Of a DNA stretch of 64,000 nt, positions 11,967 through 23,801 are shown one piece after another. The stretch's first letter is position 1, and each line of letters opens with the position of its first letter. The DNA comes from Gigaspora rosea (lineage: Eukaryota > Glomeromycota > Glomeromycetes > Diversisporales > Gigasporaceae). The translations under genes and the position numbers were made by a program. Under the pieces are notes generated by a model. It saw nothing but the letters and a program-made list of their open reading frames with translations, searched no databases and was not told the DNA's origin. Where the stretch lies: contig QKWP01000212.1 in assembly GCA_003550325.1 (NCBI GenBank), positions 166,367-230,366 of the forward strand, in the 5' to 3' direction.

Positions 11967-12090
11967 ATATAGGGGTCGGCTAAAACATGCTGCAAAATTT
12001 ACATTCTTGATATTTATATAATTTCTCACCATAATAGCATCAAAAAGGTAACTCTAAACATCGCTCCGCTTTAGCCGACCACCATATATA
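11967..12090. mobile_element. Short MITE upstream of the P450-kinase gene
   Basis: Inverted ends GGTCGGCTAAA (from 11974) and TTTAGCCGACC (to 12080) are extended by a less perfect TATA-containing arm on each side. The element is about 110-120 bp and noncoding. It lies about 100 bp upstream of the start codon of the minus-strand P450-kinase gene, so it sits in its probable promoter. Confidence 0.65.
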
Positions 12091-12816
12091 GAAAAGTTCA
12101 ATTATTAGTATAGTAAAAGCCCCCGAAATCGAACAACATTGCCTTATTTGTAGTTCGTGACATCTGCGCTTTTTGAACTTTTAAAACTTATTGAAATTTA
12201 TGTACTTTTCGAACTGAACTTTTTGTACTTTTTCACTTTCGGTACTTCTTGAACTTAGTGAACTTGGCCATATCTATTTTGTAAATTAAGCCAGTTCGAA
12301 TTATGTCGTAATTAGGTAGAAGAAAAAAATATAAAAACATTACCTTTGTTGTTTCAATAAAAGATAACTCAGTTGAGTTATTAAATATGTATTAAAACAA
12401 ATAAAAGTTTATAATAAAATTAAAGATTGTAAATTATATTTTTAAGTTTCTAATTATTAGCTTGAGTTTTTAATAATAGTTTCGAGGTTTCGGGTTTCGG
12501 AATTCGATCTTTTTTAAAAAATTCGAAATTAGTTACCCTTCCGAAACTAGTTTGAGTGGGTTTCGTTTCGATACCAACTCTGGTTTGAGACCCAACGCCG
12601 CAAATTAACCGATAATTGTCTGTTTTAATTAATAAGTTAATAAAAGGCTATGCTTACATTCTTGAATAAATCCGGAATAACGCGAGTAATTTATTATACG
12701 TATTTGTATATCATATGCAACATGAAAAAAAAATTTGATCTATTTTACTCGTTTGTACGTGCAGTACTGCACGATATTTATACATTGTTCGTTTCCTTAA
12801 ATTTTTTATTAAAATT
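12091..12816. other. Intergenic AT-rich DNA with a fragment of a GTTTCG-type element
   Basis: This is the space between the divergent P450-kinase and mannosidase genes. At 12478-12584 there is a GTTTCGGG-rich stretch ending in ACCAACTCTGG, which resembles the right end of the complete element at 60529-61662. Its left end was not found, so this is probably a solo remnant. Nothing else is recognisable. Confidence 0.5.
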
Positions 12817-15800
12817 ATGGATAAAAAAAGGACAAAAGTTTTTATTCTTTCATTTTTCATATCAATTCAGTTGTTAGTAATAGTATACTTTATTCCTACT
12901 GGCAGAGAATCTTTGTTCTCATTACAGGAAACTAATGTATATATAGATGGTAAAGTTGAATTTAAATTTACATTTTTATTATTTCAAAATGCGAAATTTT
13001 ATTTGAAATATTATAACATATTTAAGGACAAATTAAAAATTTGGATCATGCTAATGTTACTGGGTTCGTTGATCCTCTTATTGGAACCGCTGAAGGTCAG
13101 CATTAGGTTTAAGATTTTGTTTATTTTCATCAGAATTCAAGCAACAAATTTTTAATTATGATAGACGGACATGTATTTCCCGGCCCCTGTCTCCCTTTTG
13201 GAGTTGTTAAAGTAGGGTTCGATGCGGAAGGTAAGGATTCTAATGCAGGGTAAGAATAAACATTTATCTCATATTAAGAAACTCCTCTTATTGGCTTTAA
13301 TTATACAGTTTAAAATATTTTCTTAAAAAATAAATATATGATTATAGATAAAGAGGTATATAGAAAGTTTCATTGAAGTTATAAGGCTCTACTGTAAAAA
13401 GAGATATCGCAATATATATATATATATATATAAGTTATTTAAAAAAAAAAAAAAAGAAAATGGTTGTATTTGTAGAAACAAATACCGTAAATTCTCGAAA
13501 TAGCGGGCATTTGCGCGCTATTTTGACTACGTGCGCGTTATTTCGAATACATACATGGGGTCATTTCGAAATAAAATATTAATTCAGGAGCTGCCTGGTA
13601 TGTAATTGATTTACTCGCCATTTACCTGTTATTACCGATCTTATTCATTCAAGGGGCGAGCTATTTCGTGACGCGCATGGGCATTATTTGAAAACTAATT
13701 ATGCTATTGTTCAAGGAGTACTATTTTCAAAATAAAGCCCATGCCCGTTTTTTCGAGAATTTGCGGTAATCAATTTCCCATTAAATTTTTATAGGCAATG
13801 GAGTCTAAAACTAAAGACACTGGCGAAATTAAACTGGAGTGATGAAATAATTTCATCACCATTGATGAAATTTGTGTTGACTTGGTGAGATTGATGAAAT
13901 TAATTACACCAACATCGGTACTTATGAATCGAATAAAACTTTTTACAACATCTTTATATTTTATCATGGTTACTTTTAAAGTAAAAAAATTAAATAGAAA
14001 TTAACAGCCAATCGGATGAACTTACTATATATTTAACTTTGTGAAAATAAAATTACTTATTGAATTATGAATCATAAACATAATTGATAATTTCCAGGTA
14101 CACAGTTAATGGACGTATTACCGGAATCTCTCGTAAGTATTTGATAAATAGCCTATTTAACATGTTTAGTTTATACTTACACGTACGTCCGTACGTACGT
14201 CGAAAAATTTTTTTAATACAGATCTGCATGTTAGTGGAACAGGAGGTAATAATTTAACATTATTCTAGTAACATCTTAAAACTATGTGAAACCTTAACTA
14301 TTATTATTCGAATAATCAGGTGAACCGAAGCATGGCGTGATAAGTCAATTTCCGGTGGTGGATTGGCCAGACAATACAATTAGGATAAATGACTACTCTT
14401 CAAAAAGATCGTTTGAACATTTCGAAGTTGGTTACTCAAAATTTGGATTAGAACGTTATAGTATCATGGTTGAATTAACCGCAACTCATAGAGCTGGTCT
14501 TCATCGTTATACCTTTCCTCCGACTGAAAATAGTTCCAAAGTTATCCTTGATTTATCTCATATTCTTTCTTTCGGTTGGGGATTAGGGTAGATATTGACT
14601 TAAATTAATTGATTTAATTTGTTTGATTTAATTTAATTGATTTAATTTAACTGTTTTAATATCTAATTTGATTTAATTTAATTGATCTAATTTAATTGAT
14701 CTAATTTAATTAATTGACTTAATTTAATTGACCTTATTGATTTCATGTTTTTATCATAATTTTTATTAACTTATCATGAATTTAGTTCACGTTTTGAAGG
14801 TGGCGCAATAATTTCTCTCTCCCTTAATCAAATAAAGGGAGTAGGAGAATATAGAGGTGGTTGGAATAATGATGGTCCTTACAGAGTTTACTTTTGCTCT
14901 CAATTTAATGTCAATGCTACCGAGCAAGCAACTTGGTGGAATCAAAGAATAGATAAAAATATGACTTCTTGTGTTGGAACTTCTGGTGATAAAGTTGGTG
15001 CAATTCTAACTTTTGACACTATTAAAAACCCTGTAATTATTTCAGGAGTTGGAATTTCATTTATTTCAGCTGATCAGGCTTGTAATAATTCAGAAAATGA
15101 GATACCTGATTGGGATTTTGATCTTGTAAAACAAAAGGCTGTTGATGCTTGGGATAATGAATTAAGAAAAATCAGGGTTGAAAGTAATGATAAAAATCTT
15201 ACAAAGATATTTTATAGTGGCTTATATCGGACAATGATAATTCCAAGTGATAGGTTTGTTAATTATTAACATGAAAATTGTAATTAATAATAATTCTAGT
15301 TATTTGATGCAAAGCAACAAATAATTTTAATTTATTATATGCATAGAACCGGTGAAAATCCAGCGTGGAAGTCAGTTGATAGGTATGGTAAACTTGTACC
15401 ATATTATGAAGATTTTTATACTTTGGTATGGTTGCTTTTATTTTTTATTTGCTTTAAAAATTATAAATAACCTAATTTTCAATATTATCAATAGTGGGAT
15501 ACGTTTAGGTGATTTCAAATTACTTTATTATTAAAATTATTTACTTGGAATAAATATAAAACAATGATTAAATATATATATTAATATATAGGACAACAAA
15601 CCCACTATTTACACTTTTTCAATCACAACGTGCTGTAGATATTACTAGATCATTAATTGACATTTATGAGAATGTAGGCTATATGCCTGATGGTAGAAGT
15701 GGTTCATGGAATGGAATTACGCAAGGTGGATCTAATGCTGATATGATTATTGTAAGTAAAGTACATAAACTTATTTAATTAATTAACTAACTATATTTTC

Positions 15801-17374
15801 ATTAATTATAGGCTGAGACATACTTAAAAAAAATAGATATAAATGATAAAATAGACTGGAACATAGCATATGAAGCGCTACTTAAAGATGCCGAAGTAGA
15901 TCCATGGGAACAAGGTCTATTCCAAGGTCGATTATACTTAGCTGATTATAAAACATATGGATATATTCCTTCGCCTTATGATCGCAATATTGGATACATT
16001 AACTGTCCATCTAGTAGAACTTTAGAGTATAGCGCTAATGATTATAGCATTAGTCTTGTTGCTAAAGGTATTTTAGGTTTATTTATTGATTTAAATAAGT
16101 TATATTATTGATTTAAATATGTTATTGATTTAAATATATTATTTATTTGAATATATTATTGATTTAAATATTTTTATACTGTATTTTAAATATATTAAAT
16201 TTCAAAGAACTAGGCAAAATCAATGATTATATAAAATATAAAAATCGAGCGACTAGTTGGGAAAATCTTTGGTGTCCAAATATAACTTATGATGGTGAAT
16301 TTTTATCACTTTTATACTGTAATTTATATTTTTTATTAAAATAAATTTAGATTTGACACTTCTACTCTGTTAATTTATGGTAAAAAGGAGTGGAAGGATT
16401 TATAATACCAAGATTTGTAAATGGCTCATTTGATACAGAATGGGCATCTAGTTATGATAATTTGTTAACAAGTACTTATTCATTTTATGAAAGCACCTCA
16501 TGGTAGTATAGTTTGGATATACCTTTTGGTAAGTTTTAAATTTTTTTTTAAAAATTAAAAAATTTTTGAATTATATCTTACTCTTTGATTATCATTTGTT
16601 AAAAAGATGTGAAAAGGCTAATACAATTGTCAGGAGGCCCAAAACGTTTCGAAAATCGACTTGACAAAACATTTGCTGATAAATCATTTTTAGGAGGTTA
16701 TTTTAATATAGGAAATGAACCTAGTTTTTTTCATGCGTGTTTATATCATTTTATTGGAAAACAATATAAGAGCGTGGAAGTGATTAGAATTATCTTGAAA
16801 ACTAAATTTGGAATTGAACAGGATGGAATTCCAGGTTTGTAAAATTAAATGAAAAGAATATCCAAATTTCTATTGAAAAAATTTTTTTAAATATTTATAA
16901 ATGATTTTTTTTTTATTTGGTAGGAAATGATGATTCTGGAGCGATGGGAAGTTGGTATGCTTTTAATGCTATTGGAATATATCCATTGTATGTGGCTTCA
17001 TTTTATTTTTAACATGAAATAGAACATTGATTATTTAAGAGAGTATATTAAACTTATAAAATATACAAAATATTTATAATTTTTTTTATAACTACAGAGC
17101 CGGAACTGATATCTACCTAATAAATTCACCATGTTTTGATAAAGTTACCATATACCTTTCAATATTACCATTAAAAACATTTACAATTATAGCTCATAAT
17201 CTGACAGACATTAATATATATGTTCAAAATGTTAAAATAAATGACAAAGAATGGACAAAAACATGGTTTAGGCATAAAGACATTTCTGAGGGCGCAGTAA
17301 TGGAATTACAAATGGGATCTGAACCAAGTAAATTTGGGGTGTTAATGGAGAGGGTGAAGATAATAAAGGAATAG
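12817..17374 (+). CDS. GH92 alpha-mannosidase, 16 exons, one in-frame TAG
   Basis: Sixteen exons join in phase into 796 codons: 12817-12949, 13027-13095, 13165-13249, 14098-14132, 14222-14245, 14320-14587, 14786-15253, 15347-15425, 15495-15508, 15592-15751, 15812-16067, 16208-16294, 16388-16528, 16607-16834, 16924-16987, 17098-17374. All introns are GT-AG. An N-terminal hydrophobic segment (residues ~8-25) suggests a type II membrane protein or signal anchor. Family hallmarks are FVDPLIGTA, GHVFPGPCLPFG, GISHLHVSGTG, LWDTFRTTNPL, GNEP (~642) and GNDDSGAMGSWYAF (~683). GH92 enzymes are calcium-dependent exo-alpha-mannosidases acting on N-glycans or mannans; the exact linkage cannot be told. 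Exon 9 is only 14 nt. At 16504-16506 codon 599 is TAG, where the family context (SSW-E-YS) expects Glu, so the protein would end before GNEP: either a pseudogene allele or a sequence error. No other disruption is seen. Confidence 0.9.
13485..13766. mobile_element. TA-flanked MITE inside intron 3 of the GH92 gene
   Basis: Imperfect inverted ends CCGTAAATTCTCGAAATAGC and GTTTTTTCGAGAATTTGCGG pair over about 26 bp and are flanked by TA on both sides (13483-13484 and 13767-13768), the signature of Tc1/mariner-type MITEs. It is noncoding. It accounts for much of the 848-nt length of this intron, against 60-198 nt for the others. An (AT)n run lies just upstream at 13415-13432. Confidence 0.75.
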
Positions 17375-18191
17375 AAGATAGGGTGATTCCTCCTAGTATG
17401 AGTGATTATATGGATAAATAAATTGCTATCTGTCAAAATAGATAAGTAGAATTTTTAAAAATTGAAGTTTTTAAAATGAGTATAATTTTTCTTACTATAA
17501 AAACAGATATTGCCATTATTGATTTTCCAGATTTATTAATCACTTAATTCCTTTAGAGTACTAGAATTCTTTTTTTTTAATTACTCTTTTGACATATTGG
17601 TAAAAATTTTATCAATTATTAATTGATACATTTCTTTATTTTAAATTTCACCAATTGAAGAATAATTTAGAAAGATTTTTAATTTAATTAAATAATTAAA
17701 TTCATTAAAAAAACATTACTATTTATTGAACCTTTTTTTATTATATTTATGTCCATAAAAATAAGTTTTATTAAAAGAAAAAAAGAAACATACAATTTTC
17801 TAGATCAAGAACTTTTCGAATGAATAATGAAAATTCGAGTGTTCGTAATAAAGAACCTTTCGTGTAATTTAAAGCTTAAATATTGAGTTACTTATATCCT
17901 CAAATCCTTTATACTAGTATGGCTGAAGGACCTTATTTCAGCTATTTTCCCACAGTTGTGGAAAATGAATCAAAGAATTTTGAAATTCTAATTAATAAAA
18001 ATTAAGACCCGATTGGGGAACTTTGGAATCTTGGAAAACATGCAAATTTCCCGCGATGTAGCGATCTGCACCGTTCCACATCTTTTTGAAAATAGTTATT
18101 ACCGGAAATAATTTAGGAATCATTATGTCTAATCGAAAGTATTTATTATTGCATTTTCAAACAATGTACCATGATCAGCGAATATCAAATA
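17375..18191. other. Intergenic AT-rich DNA downstream of the GH92 gene
   Basis: Nothing recognisable. Short T- and A-rich tracts are present, and no inverted or tandem repeat of note was seen. Confidence 0.5.
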
Positions 18192-18400
18192 CCGTATTCT
18201 TCCGAAAATAAGCATCCCCTCAGAGCAATTTTTATATCCAAAGTTCTCTTGATCTAATAATTGGAGCTGCTTGATTTTGGTACGATTCGAATTGACTTAT
18301 CAAGATGATTCGAATGGTACAAAATTATGCAGATCTGATTATTAGATCAAGAGAATTTTGGGTATAAGGGGGTGCTTACAGTATTTTCGGAGGAATATGG
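18192..18400. mobile_element. TA-flanked foldback MITE, ~209 bp
   Basis: The left arm starts CCGTATTCTTCCGAAAATA and the right arm ends TATTTTCGGAGGAATATGG, with TA at 18190-18191 and 18401-18402. Homology between arms continues inward for roughly 100 bp (both contain ctcttgatctaataat), so almost the whole element folds back. The ends recall those of the intron-3 MITE at 13485. Confidence 0.75.
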
Positions 18401-18607
18401 TATATATAATTTAGGTCACGTAAAGTTATTTTCTTTTGCATACATGGATTTCAAAATTCAGGACGCAAGGACGGATTTTTTTTTTATGTTGGATGATTTT
18501 GGAAATTATTGTTTTCATTGGGTGAAACCGGATAAACAAAGGCGGAAAAAATAATGCTAAAATCAAATAATTGATACAATTAATGATTGGTGCCATAATT
18601 CAAACTC

Positions 18608-18830
18608 AAGATGTAATAATGTAATAATTATTTATTACAAAATGTAGTAATAGTAATTATATTTATTTTATGTAATAAATATTATTACATGTAATAATAT
18701 TGTAATAAGTAATAATTATTATTACAAGTAATAATTAATTTTACAAGTACTGTAATAAATATTATTACAAAGTAATAAGTTTTATTATATAATTATAAGT
18801 AGCTGCGCAACGCAGTTGCGCGAAACCAGG
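18608..18830. repeat. TAATAATTATTAC low-complexity tract with terminal GC hairpin
   Basis: About 190 bp of overlapping palindromic words of the type GTAATAATATTATTAC is followed at about 18804-18821 by the hairpin GCGCAAC-GCA-GTTGCGC. Similar AT tracts occur at 27430-27510, 28215-28335 and 29820-29970. Confidence 0.7.
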
Positions 18831-18975
18831 AGCGAGGAAATTAGTACACTATGATGCTAGATACTATGTATAGATAGAATCATCTAACATAATTTTTCCT
18901 AAACGCCTATTAGATTCTAATAATATATACATTATTTAATTATTGCAACCAACAGGATATTCTGGTTGGCTATTT

Positions 18976-19346
18976 GGGTTGTGGACTAGGAAAACCCGCC
19001 TTTGACACCTTTTCAACAATTTTGAGACTTTGATTCAAATTAAAGCGCTGGTTTCTATCTACACGTATTTTACTTTTTACCCTATGTTGATATAATAAAT
19101 TATCGTGATTTTTTAATTTGAATATTAACCCAATTTTTTAACGATCGTTTTCTAAAAATAGATCTACAACCAAAGATTGACGACTTTTTAAAGATTGGTC
19201 AATCCTGCAATCAGTGTTTCATAATCATATGACATTGTTTATTCAATAATTGATATTTAAAAAAATTTAGGTTTCACAACAAATAATCGCCATTTTCTCA
19301 AAACGGAAAACCCCCTTCAAAGACGGGTTTTCCTAGCCCGCAGCCC
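18976..19346. mobile_element. TIR element (~370 bp), GGACTAGGAAAACCCG ends
   Basis: About 31 bp at the left end (gggttgtggactaggaaaac...) pair imperfectly with the right end (...gttttcctagcccgcagccc). The flanks read ATTT on both sides, a possible 4-bp target duplication. The interior is noncoding. Confidence 0.65.
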
Positions 19347-20924
19347 ATTTACGGTAGTCAAATTTTGATTCGCAATTGAGTTAAAGTGCATATTTTCAAT
19401 GTCAAATTCACATTATTAATTTCATAAAATTTAATATATGCAATTTCATAATTAGTAAAGCAATTGTTCTTTCATATGAAAAATCTGAGTCGGGATATCA
19501 CATAATTTGATCCGATTAATTAAGTGATCAGAGTCAGTTTACGAAAAACAATGTAGCGAGGGCGTTAATAAGGTATTAATTTTAAGGTTATGTAATGCGA
19601 GAACAATAATAATATATTTAAGGGGTAATGACGATGTAGATACCTGCAAAAAAATAATAATCGAATATGCAACAATCGTAAATGTTAAAAATGATTACGT
19701 AAATCTGCACAATTTTATATAGTTGGCAAACAATATAAACAAAATCTTAAGTGACTTAATACATAAATCGATAATCCAAACAAAATCCTGAGTAAACAAG
19801 CTATAATATTAACACATAAGCACAATAAGTCAAGAAAGCATGATGATAAATAGTCAAGTCAATGTACATATAAAGAAAATCAATATTGTAAACACATAAG
19901 GTAATATTATAGAATTTTTTAAATAATGATTCCTACCGCATGCATACAAAATCATCCAAATCAGAAGCCTAGAATTGTGAACTTTACTTAACTTGCCTGT
20001 AAACCATACTCTACGTACTTCGTACTCTGTTCCTGGTATACTTTACGTACATCGTACTACATTCCTGGTATATATCCATAGAACAAATAAGGAAAACGGG
20101 ATAAATATAGTTAGTAATAAGATCGGAGGTATGATCAATTTAATAATAATATAATGAAAAATGATGATCATAAGGCAGGAGTAGAATAAATTAATATCGT
20201 GATATTGAGGCGCAGAAACATTACGATAGTATCACCTGAGTCAAGGGCTTGATATGTAGTTTGTTATTCATATTACACTATATAGTTGAAAAGAACTAAT
20301 AAAAGACATAGTACACCCGGCAAGGTCCAGAATGGATCAACCTACTAGTTTCTTTGGACATTAATTATAGGCGCCTCTCAAAAGTGCTGGTCACACACAA
20401 TATTTTTTTAATCAGATACTGAGAATCACACTCCCGTACAGCACATAAGAGAACTATTAATAATACTAACAGAGGTTATATTGTTGTATTATTTACTTTT
20501 TTGTGCTTAATCAATGACCGGTCAAAAAAATTAAACCCATCGCACTATAGAAATCTAAAGTCACAAGTTTCACCATTTAACTCTTCAGTAAACAATATAC
20601 TTCGTACTTTGTACTACGTTCCTGGTATACACTTCATTTAACATCGATATTACGGTTAAGAATTTTTTTTTACCAATTAAATTTGCAATTTCTTTTGATA
20701 ACCCTTTTTAGTATTGTTTGGGGTATTACAAAAAGTCACAAGGACTTTTTATCCAATCAGATGCCCAGAATTGCGGACATCAACTAACTTGCCCGTAAAC
20801 CATATACTCTGTATTTCATACCCCGCTCCTGGTACTATTATTATATTATATAACTATATTAGTATAAATAAACAAAGCTAAAGCTATAGAATTTATATAA
20901 ATATATAATATGCCTTAATAAATA
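19347..20924. other. Repeat-bearing intergenic DNA
   Basis: No gene seen. An ~80-bp block (atccaaatcagaagcctaga... to gtaaaccatactctacgtac) at about 19952-20033 recurs diverged at 20752-20835. The phrase gttcctggtata and its preceding tacttcgtact occur four times between 20010 and 20640. These look like remnants of one dispersed repeat. Confidence 0.55.
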
Positions 20925-21091
20925 CAATCAAATCTCATTATAGTACTCTTGATATAGCCATAATCTTAATTATACTATTTTTAAGTTCAATCTATTATAA
21001 ACTTTATAAAGTTGACCTTTAAATAGTTACAACTTTTTATAATCATCAAATTCTTGTTTCTTGAGCTATTAATTATATTGAGGTTTGACTA
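20925..21091. mobile_element. TA-flanked MITE with CARTCAAAYCTC ends (pogo-like)
   Basis: The left end CAATCAAATCTCATTATAG follows TA; the right end TATATTGAGGTTTGACTA precedes TA. The element is 167 bp and noncoding. The ends match those of a longer element at 51065-52007. TA target and CARTCAAACCTC-type ends are reminiscent of pogo/Fot1-like Tc1 relatives. Confidence 0.65.
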
Positions 21092-21184
21092 TATAAAAAA
21101 ATAAAGTTAATAAATTAAAATTGTATAATATAAATAAAACAAGTAAAACTAATATATTTTAACGGGTTTACTAAAATGCACCTA

Positions 21185-21425
21185 TGGTGTTGAACACCAT
21201 GTTACACAAAACTATTAGAATAGCCAATCAAAATTTAAGATTAGGTGTAATATAAAATTTTGTTTTTTTGTTTATTTTTTAAAAAAACATCCATAACTTA
21301 AAATTTTGCTTATGAAACCGCCTTTGGGGCTCTAATAAAAAAAATTTCTTACTAAATTTTGGTATAAAATATGTTCTCTGCCCTATCCCAGGTCTCACCC
21401 TAACCCTAAGGTAATAAAAATTTAT
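21185..21425. repeat. Copy of a dispersed ~200-bp repeat ending in CCCTAACCCTAA
   Basis: Its order of elements is: AATCAAAATTTAAGATTAGG, then GTGTAATAT, a TTTTTGTT-rich stretch, CATAACTTAAAATTTTGCTT, ATGAAACCGCCTTTGGGGCT, an A run, TTTGGTATAAAATATG, and finally GCCCTATCCC...CCCTAACCCTAAG. The same order recurs at 27180-27360, 27541-27810 (inverted), 27940-28190, 60860-61030 (partial) and 4890-4966 (partial). Confidence 0.75.
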
Positions 21426-22106
21426 TTTTTGTTTTATAAAAGTTTATTTTTTTGTTTTTGTTACACGAATTTGCAAATCTAATTTACCTATGACCATAAG
21501 TGCATTTTATAATTGCCGTATTTTAATTAATAAATTATTTTTAAATAAATTAAAGTTTAATTTAATTAAGGAGTTGTCTTGGTGCCACCCCAGGTGGTAA
21601 ATTATTTTTGCCACCCCTAGTGGTCATTCAATCAAATCGCTTAATTAATTCTTACCAAGTTTCTATTGTTTACAAACTTTGATTAAAAATAACTTGGTAC
21701 CCATATGATCAAATTCGATAAAAATTGATAAAAATTTTTTTGTTCGAATTCTACAGAACTGTAGAATTCGAATAAAAAAATTTTCATCGAATTTGGTCAT
21801 GTGGGTACCAAGTTATCTTCGATCAAAGTTTAAGAAAATCTTTAAAACATCTATTACATAGAAACTGCTCCAAAATTTAAATGCAGCTTTGATCGAAGAT
21901 AACTTGGCACCCACCAAGGATTTAGTCAGTGTGAAATTTGCAGCATCTTCGTGGATTTTCCTTTCTTCATCCACCACTTCTGCCAATGTTTTGGCTTGAC
22001 CAAATTCAATGAAAATTTTTTATTCGATTCCTATAGTTCTGTAGGATTCGAATAAAAAAATTTTCATCGAATTTGGTCATGTGGGTACCAAGTTATATTC
22101 GATCAA

Positions 22107-22108
<2 letters not shown>

Positions 22109-22147
<39 letters not shown>

Positions 22148-23154
22148 TAAGGTGACCACTTAGGTACTCTAGCACTTTATTGGTCCAAGCGGGTTGGCCT
22201 GGTCAATATGACTGTGCCACATATTACATTTGTATAACGAGAGTACAACTAGCCACACGTACAACTTTTGGTTGTCTAATTTAAGTAGTCTGCCCAAAGG
22301 TTCTACACTTGATGGCATACCTGCAACCCAACTAGAGGATTGTCTATTTAAACTCTCTGGCTTCTACCCATGTTCAATGTTCCTTCCAATATACCCTTTC
22401 ATGAGTAATTCGCTAATAAAAGTACCCTGAGGCTTTAGCCAAACACCTATTGGAGGGCATTTGCCCCTGTGGTAAACCTGGTAGAGTGATACCTGTCCCC
22501 CACAGGTATTCACCTACGCTTTCGGTAACTTACGCATTCACTTAAGCAAACAACTTGCAGTCAGGGGGATACCCTGCAACTGCTACCATTACCTACTACT
22601 GCCCTTGCAAAGTTCACTAGACCCCAGTACCCGGTTAGTCACTCTTTGGATCCTTTTCCTCAGTTATCCCAGACTACCAATCCAGTTGGCTCGGAAGGAT
22701 AGGTCTGCCAGACTTTAGGCGCCTAAGATCTTCCTTTTCTTGGTTCATGCTTCTATAACACATGACCTTTTCCTCTGGTATGACTCCGGCGGCTAGGTTG
22801 GTGGGCCCCCTTTGCCATAGGGCTCTTGCCCGTCCAGTTTTCCGGTCAGTCACCGCTAAGATCCTTTTCCCCAGTACCATCGAAAGTTTAGCTACCTCTC
22901 CGCTCGGGACTTGCCAAATGGGTTTCTGTTTTTCCAGTTCTTTGGATTTGTCTGTATAACAAGACACAATTTCGTCTGAAAGCTCCCATTCAAGATGGTA
23001 ACCAAGGACTACAGGTAGTGTACCTAACCGATCGACAAGACACAGTTACTAGAACACAGGTTTATTTTTCAAAAGCGTCGCCAGTGGGATTTGAACTCTA
23101 GACCTGCCACTTGGGGAGTGACAACTTACCAACTTCCCTAAGTCACCACACCCT
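22109..23154 (-). mobile_element. tRNA-derived SINE-like retroposon with 34-nt A tail
   Basis: Read on the minus strand the element starts GGGTGTGGTGACTTAGG and has an internal tRNA-like B-box region GAGTTCAAATCCC (complement of 23086-23098). It runs about 1 kb at markedly higher GC than its surroundings and ends in 34 A (T run 22109-22142). Target duplications TTCGATCAAAG (22098-22108) and TTCGGTCAAAG (23155-23165) flank it within a satellite unit, which is the hallmark of target-primed retroposition. Diverged parts recur at 34640-34815, 39420-39488 and 50097-50700. A 97-codon minus-strand frame (22674-22967) is not convincingly conserved in the 50-kb copy, so no protein is claimed. The length is unusual for a SINE. 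Confidence 0.8.
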
Positions 23155-23801
23155 TTCGGTCAAAGTTTTAGAGAATCTTTAAAACATCTATTATATAGAA
23201 ACTGCGCTAAAAATTTAAATGCAGCTTTGATCGAAGATAACTTGGCACTCACGTGACCAAATTCGATGAAAATTTTTTTATTCGAATTCTACAGCTTTGT
23301 AGGATTCGAATAAAAAAATTTTCATCGAATTTGGTCATATGGGTGCCAATTATCTTTGATCAAAGCTGCATTTAAATTTTCAGCGCAGTTTCTATGTAAT
23401 AGATTCTCTAAAACTTTGATCGAAGATAACTTGGCACCATATGACCAAATTTGGTGAAATTTTTTTATTCGAATCCTATAGAATTGTAGAATTCGAATAA
23501 AAAAATTTTCATCGAATTTGGTCATGTGGGTGCCAAGTTATCTTCGATCAAAGCTACATTTAAATTTTCAGCACAGTTTCTATAAAATAGATGTTTTAAA
23601 GATTCTCTAAAACTTTGATCGAAGATAACTTGGCACCCACATGACCAAATTCGATGAAAATTTTTTTATTTGAATCCTACAGAACTGTAGGATTCGAATA
23701 AAAAAATTTCATCGAATTTGGACAAGTGGGTGCCAAGTTATCTTCGATCAAAGCTGCATTTAAATTTTTGGCGCAGTTTCTATGTAATAGGCGTTTTAAA
23801 G

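Noticed and set aside
18372-18554. 60-codon plus-strand frame
   Set aside because: It begins inside the right arm of a MITE and has no recognisable domain.
22762-22959. 65-codon plus-strand frame in the SINE-like element
   Set aside because: It overlaps the minus-strand frame in the same DNA, reflects the local higher GC, and has no known motif.
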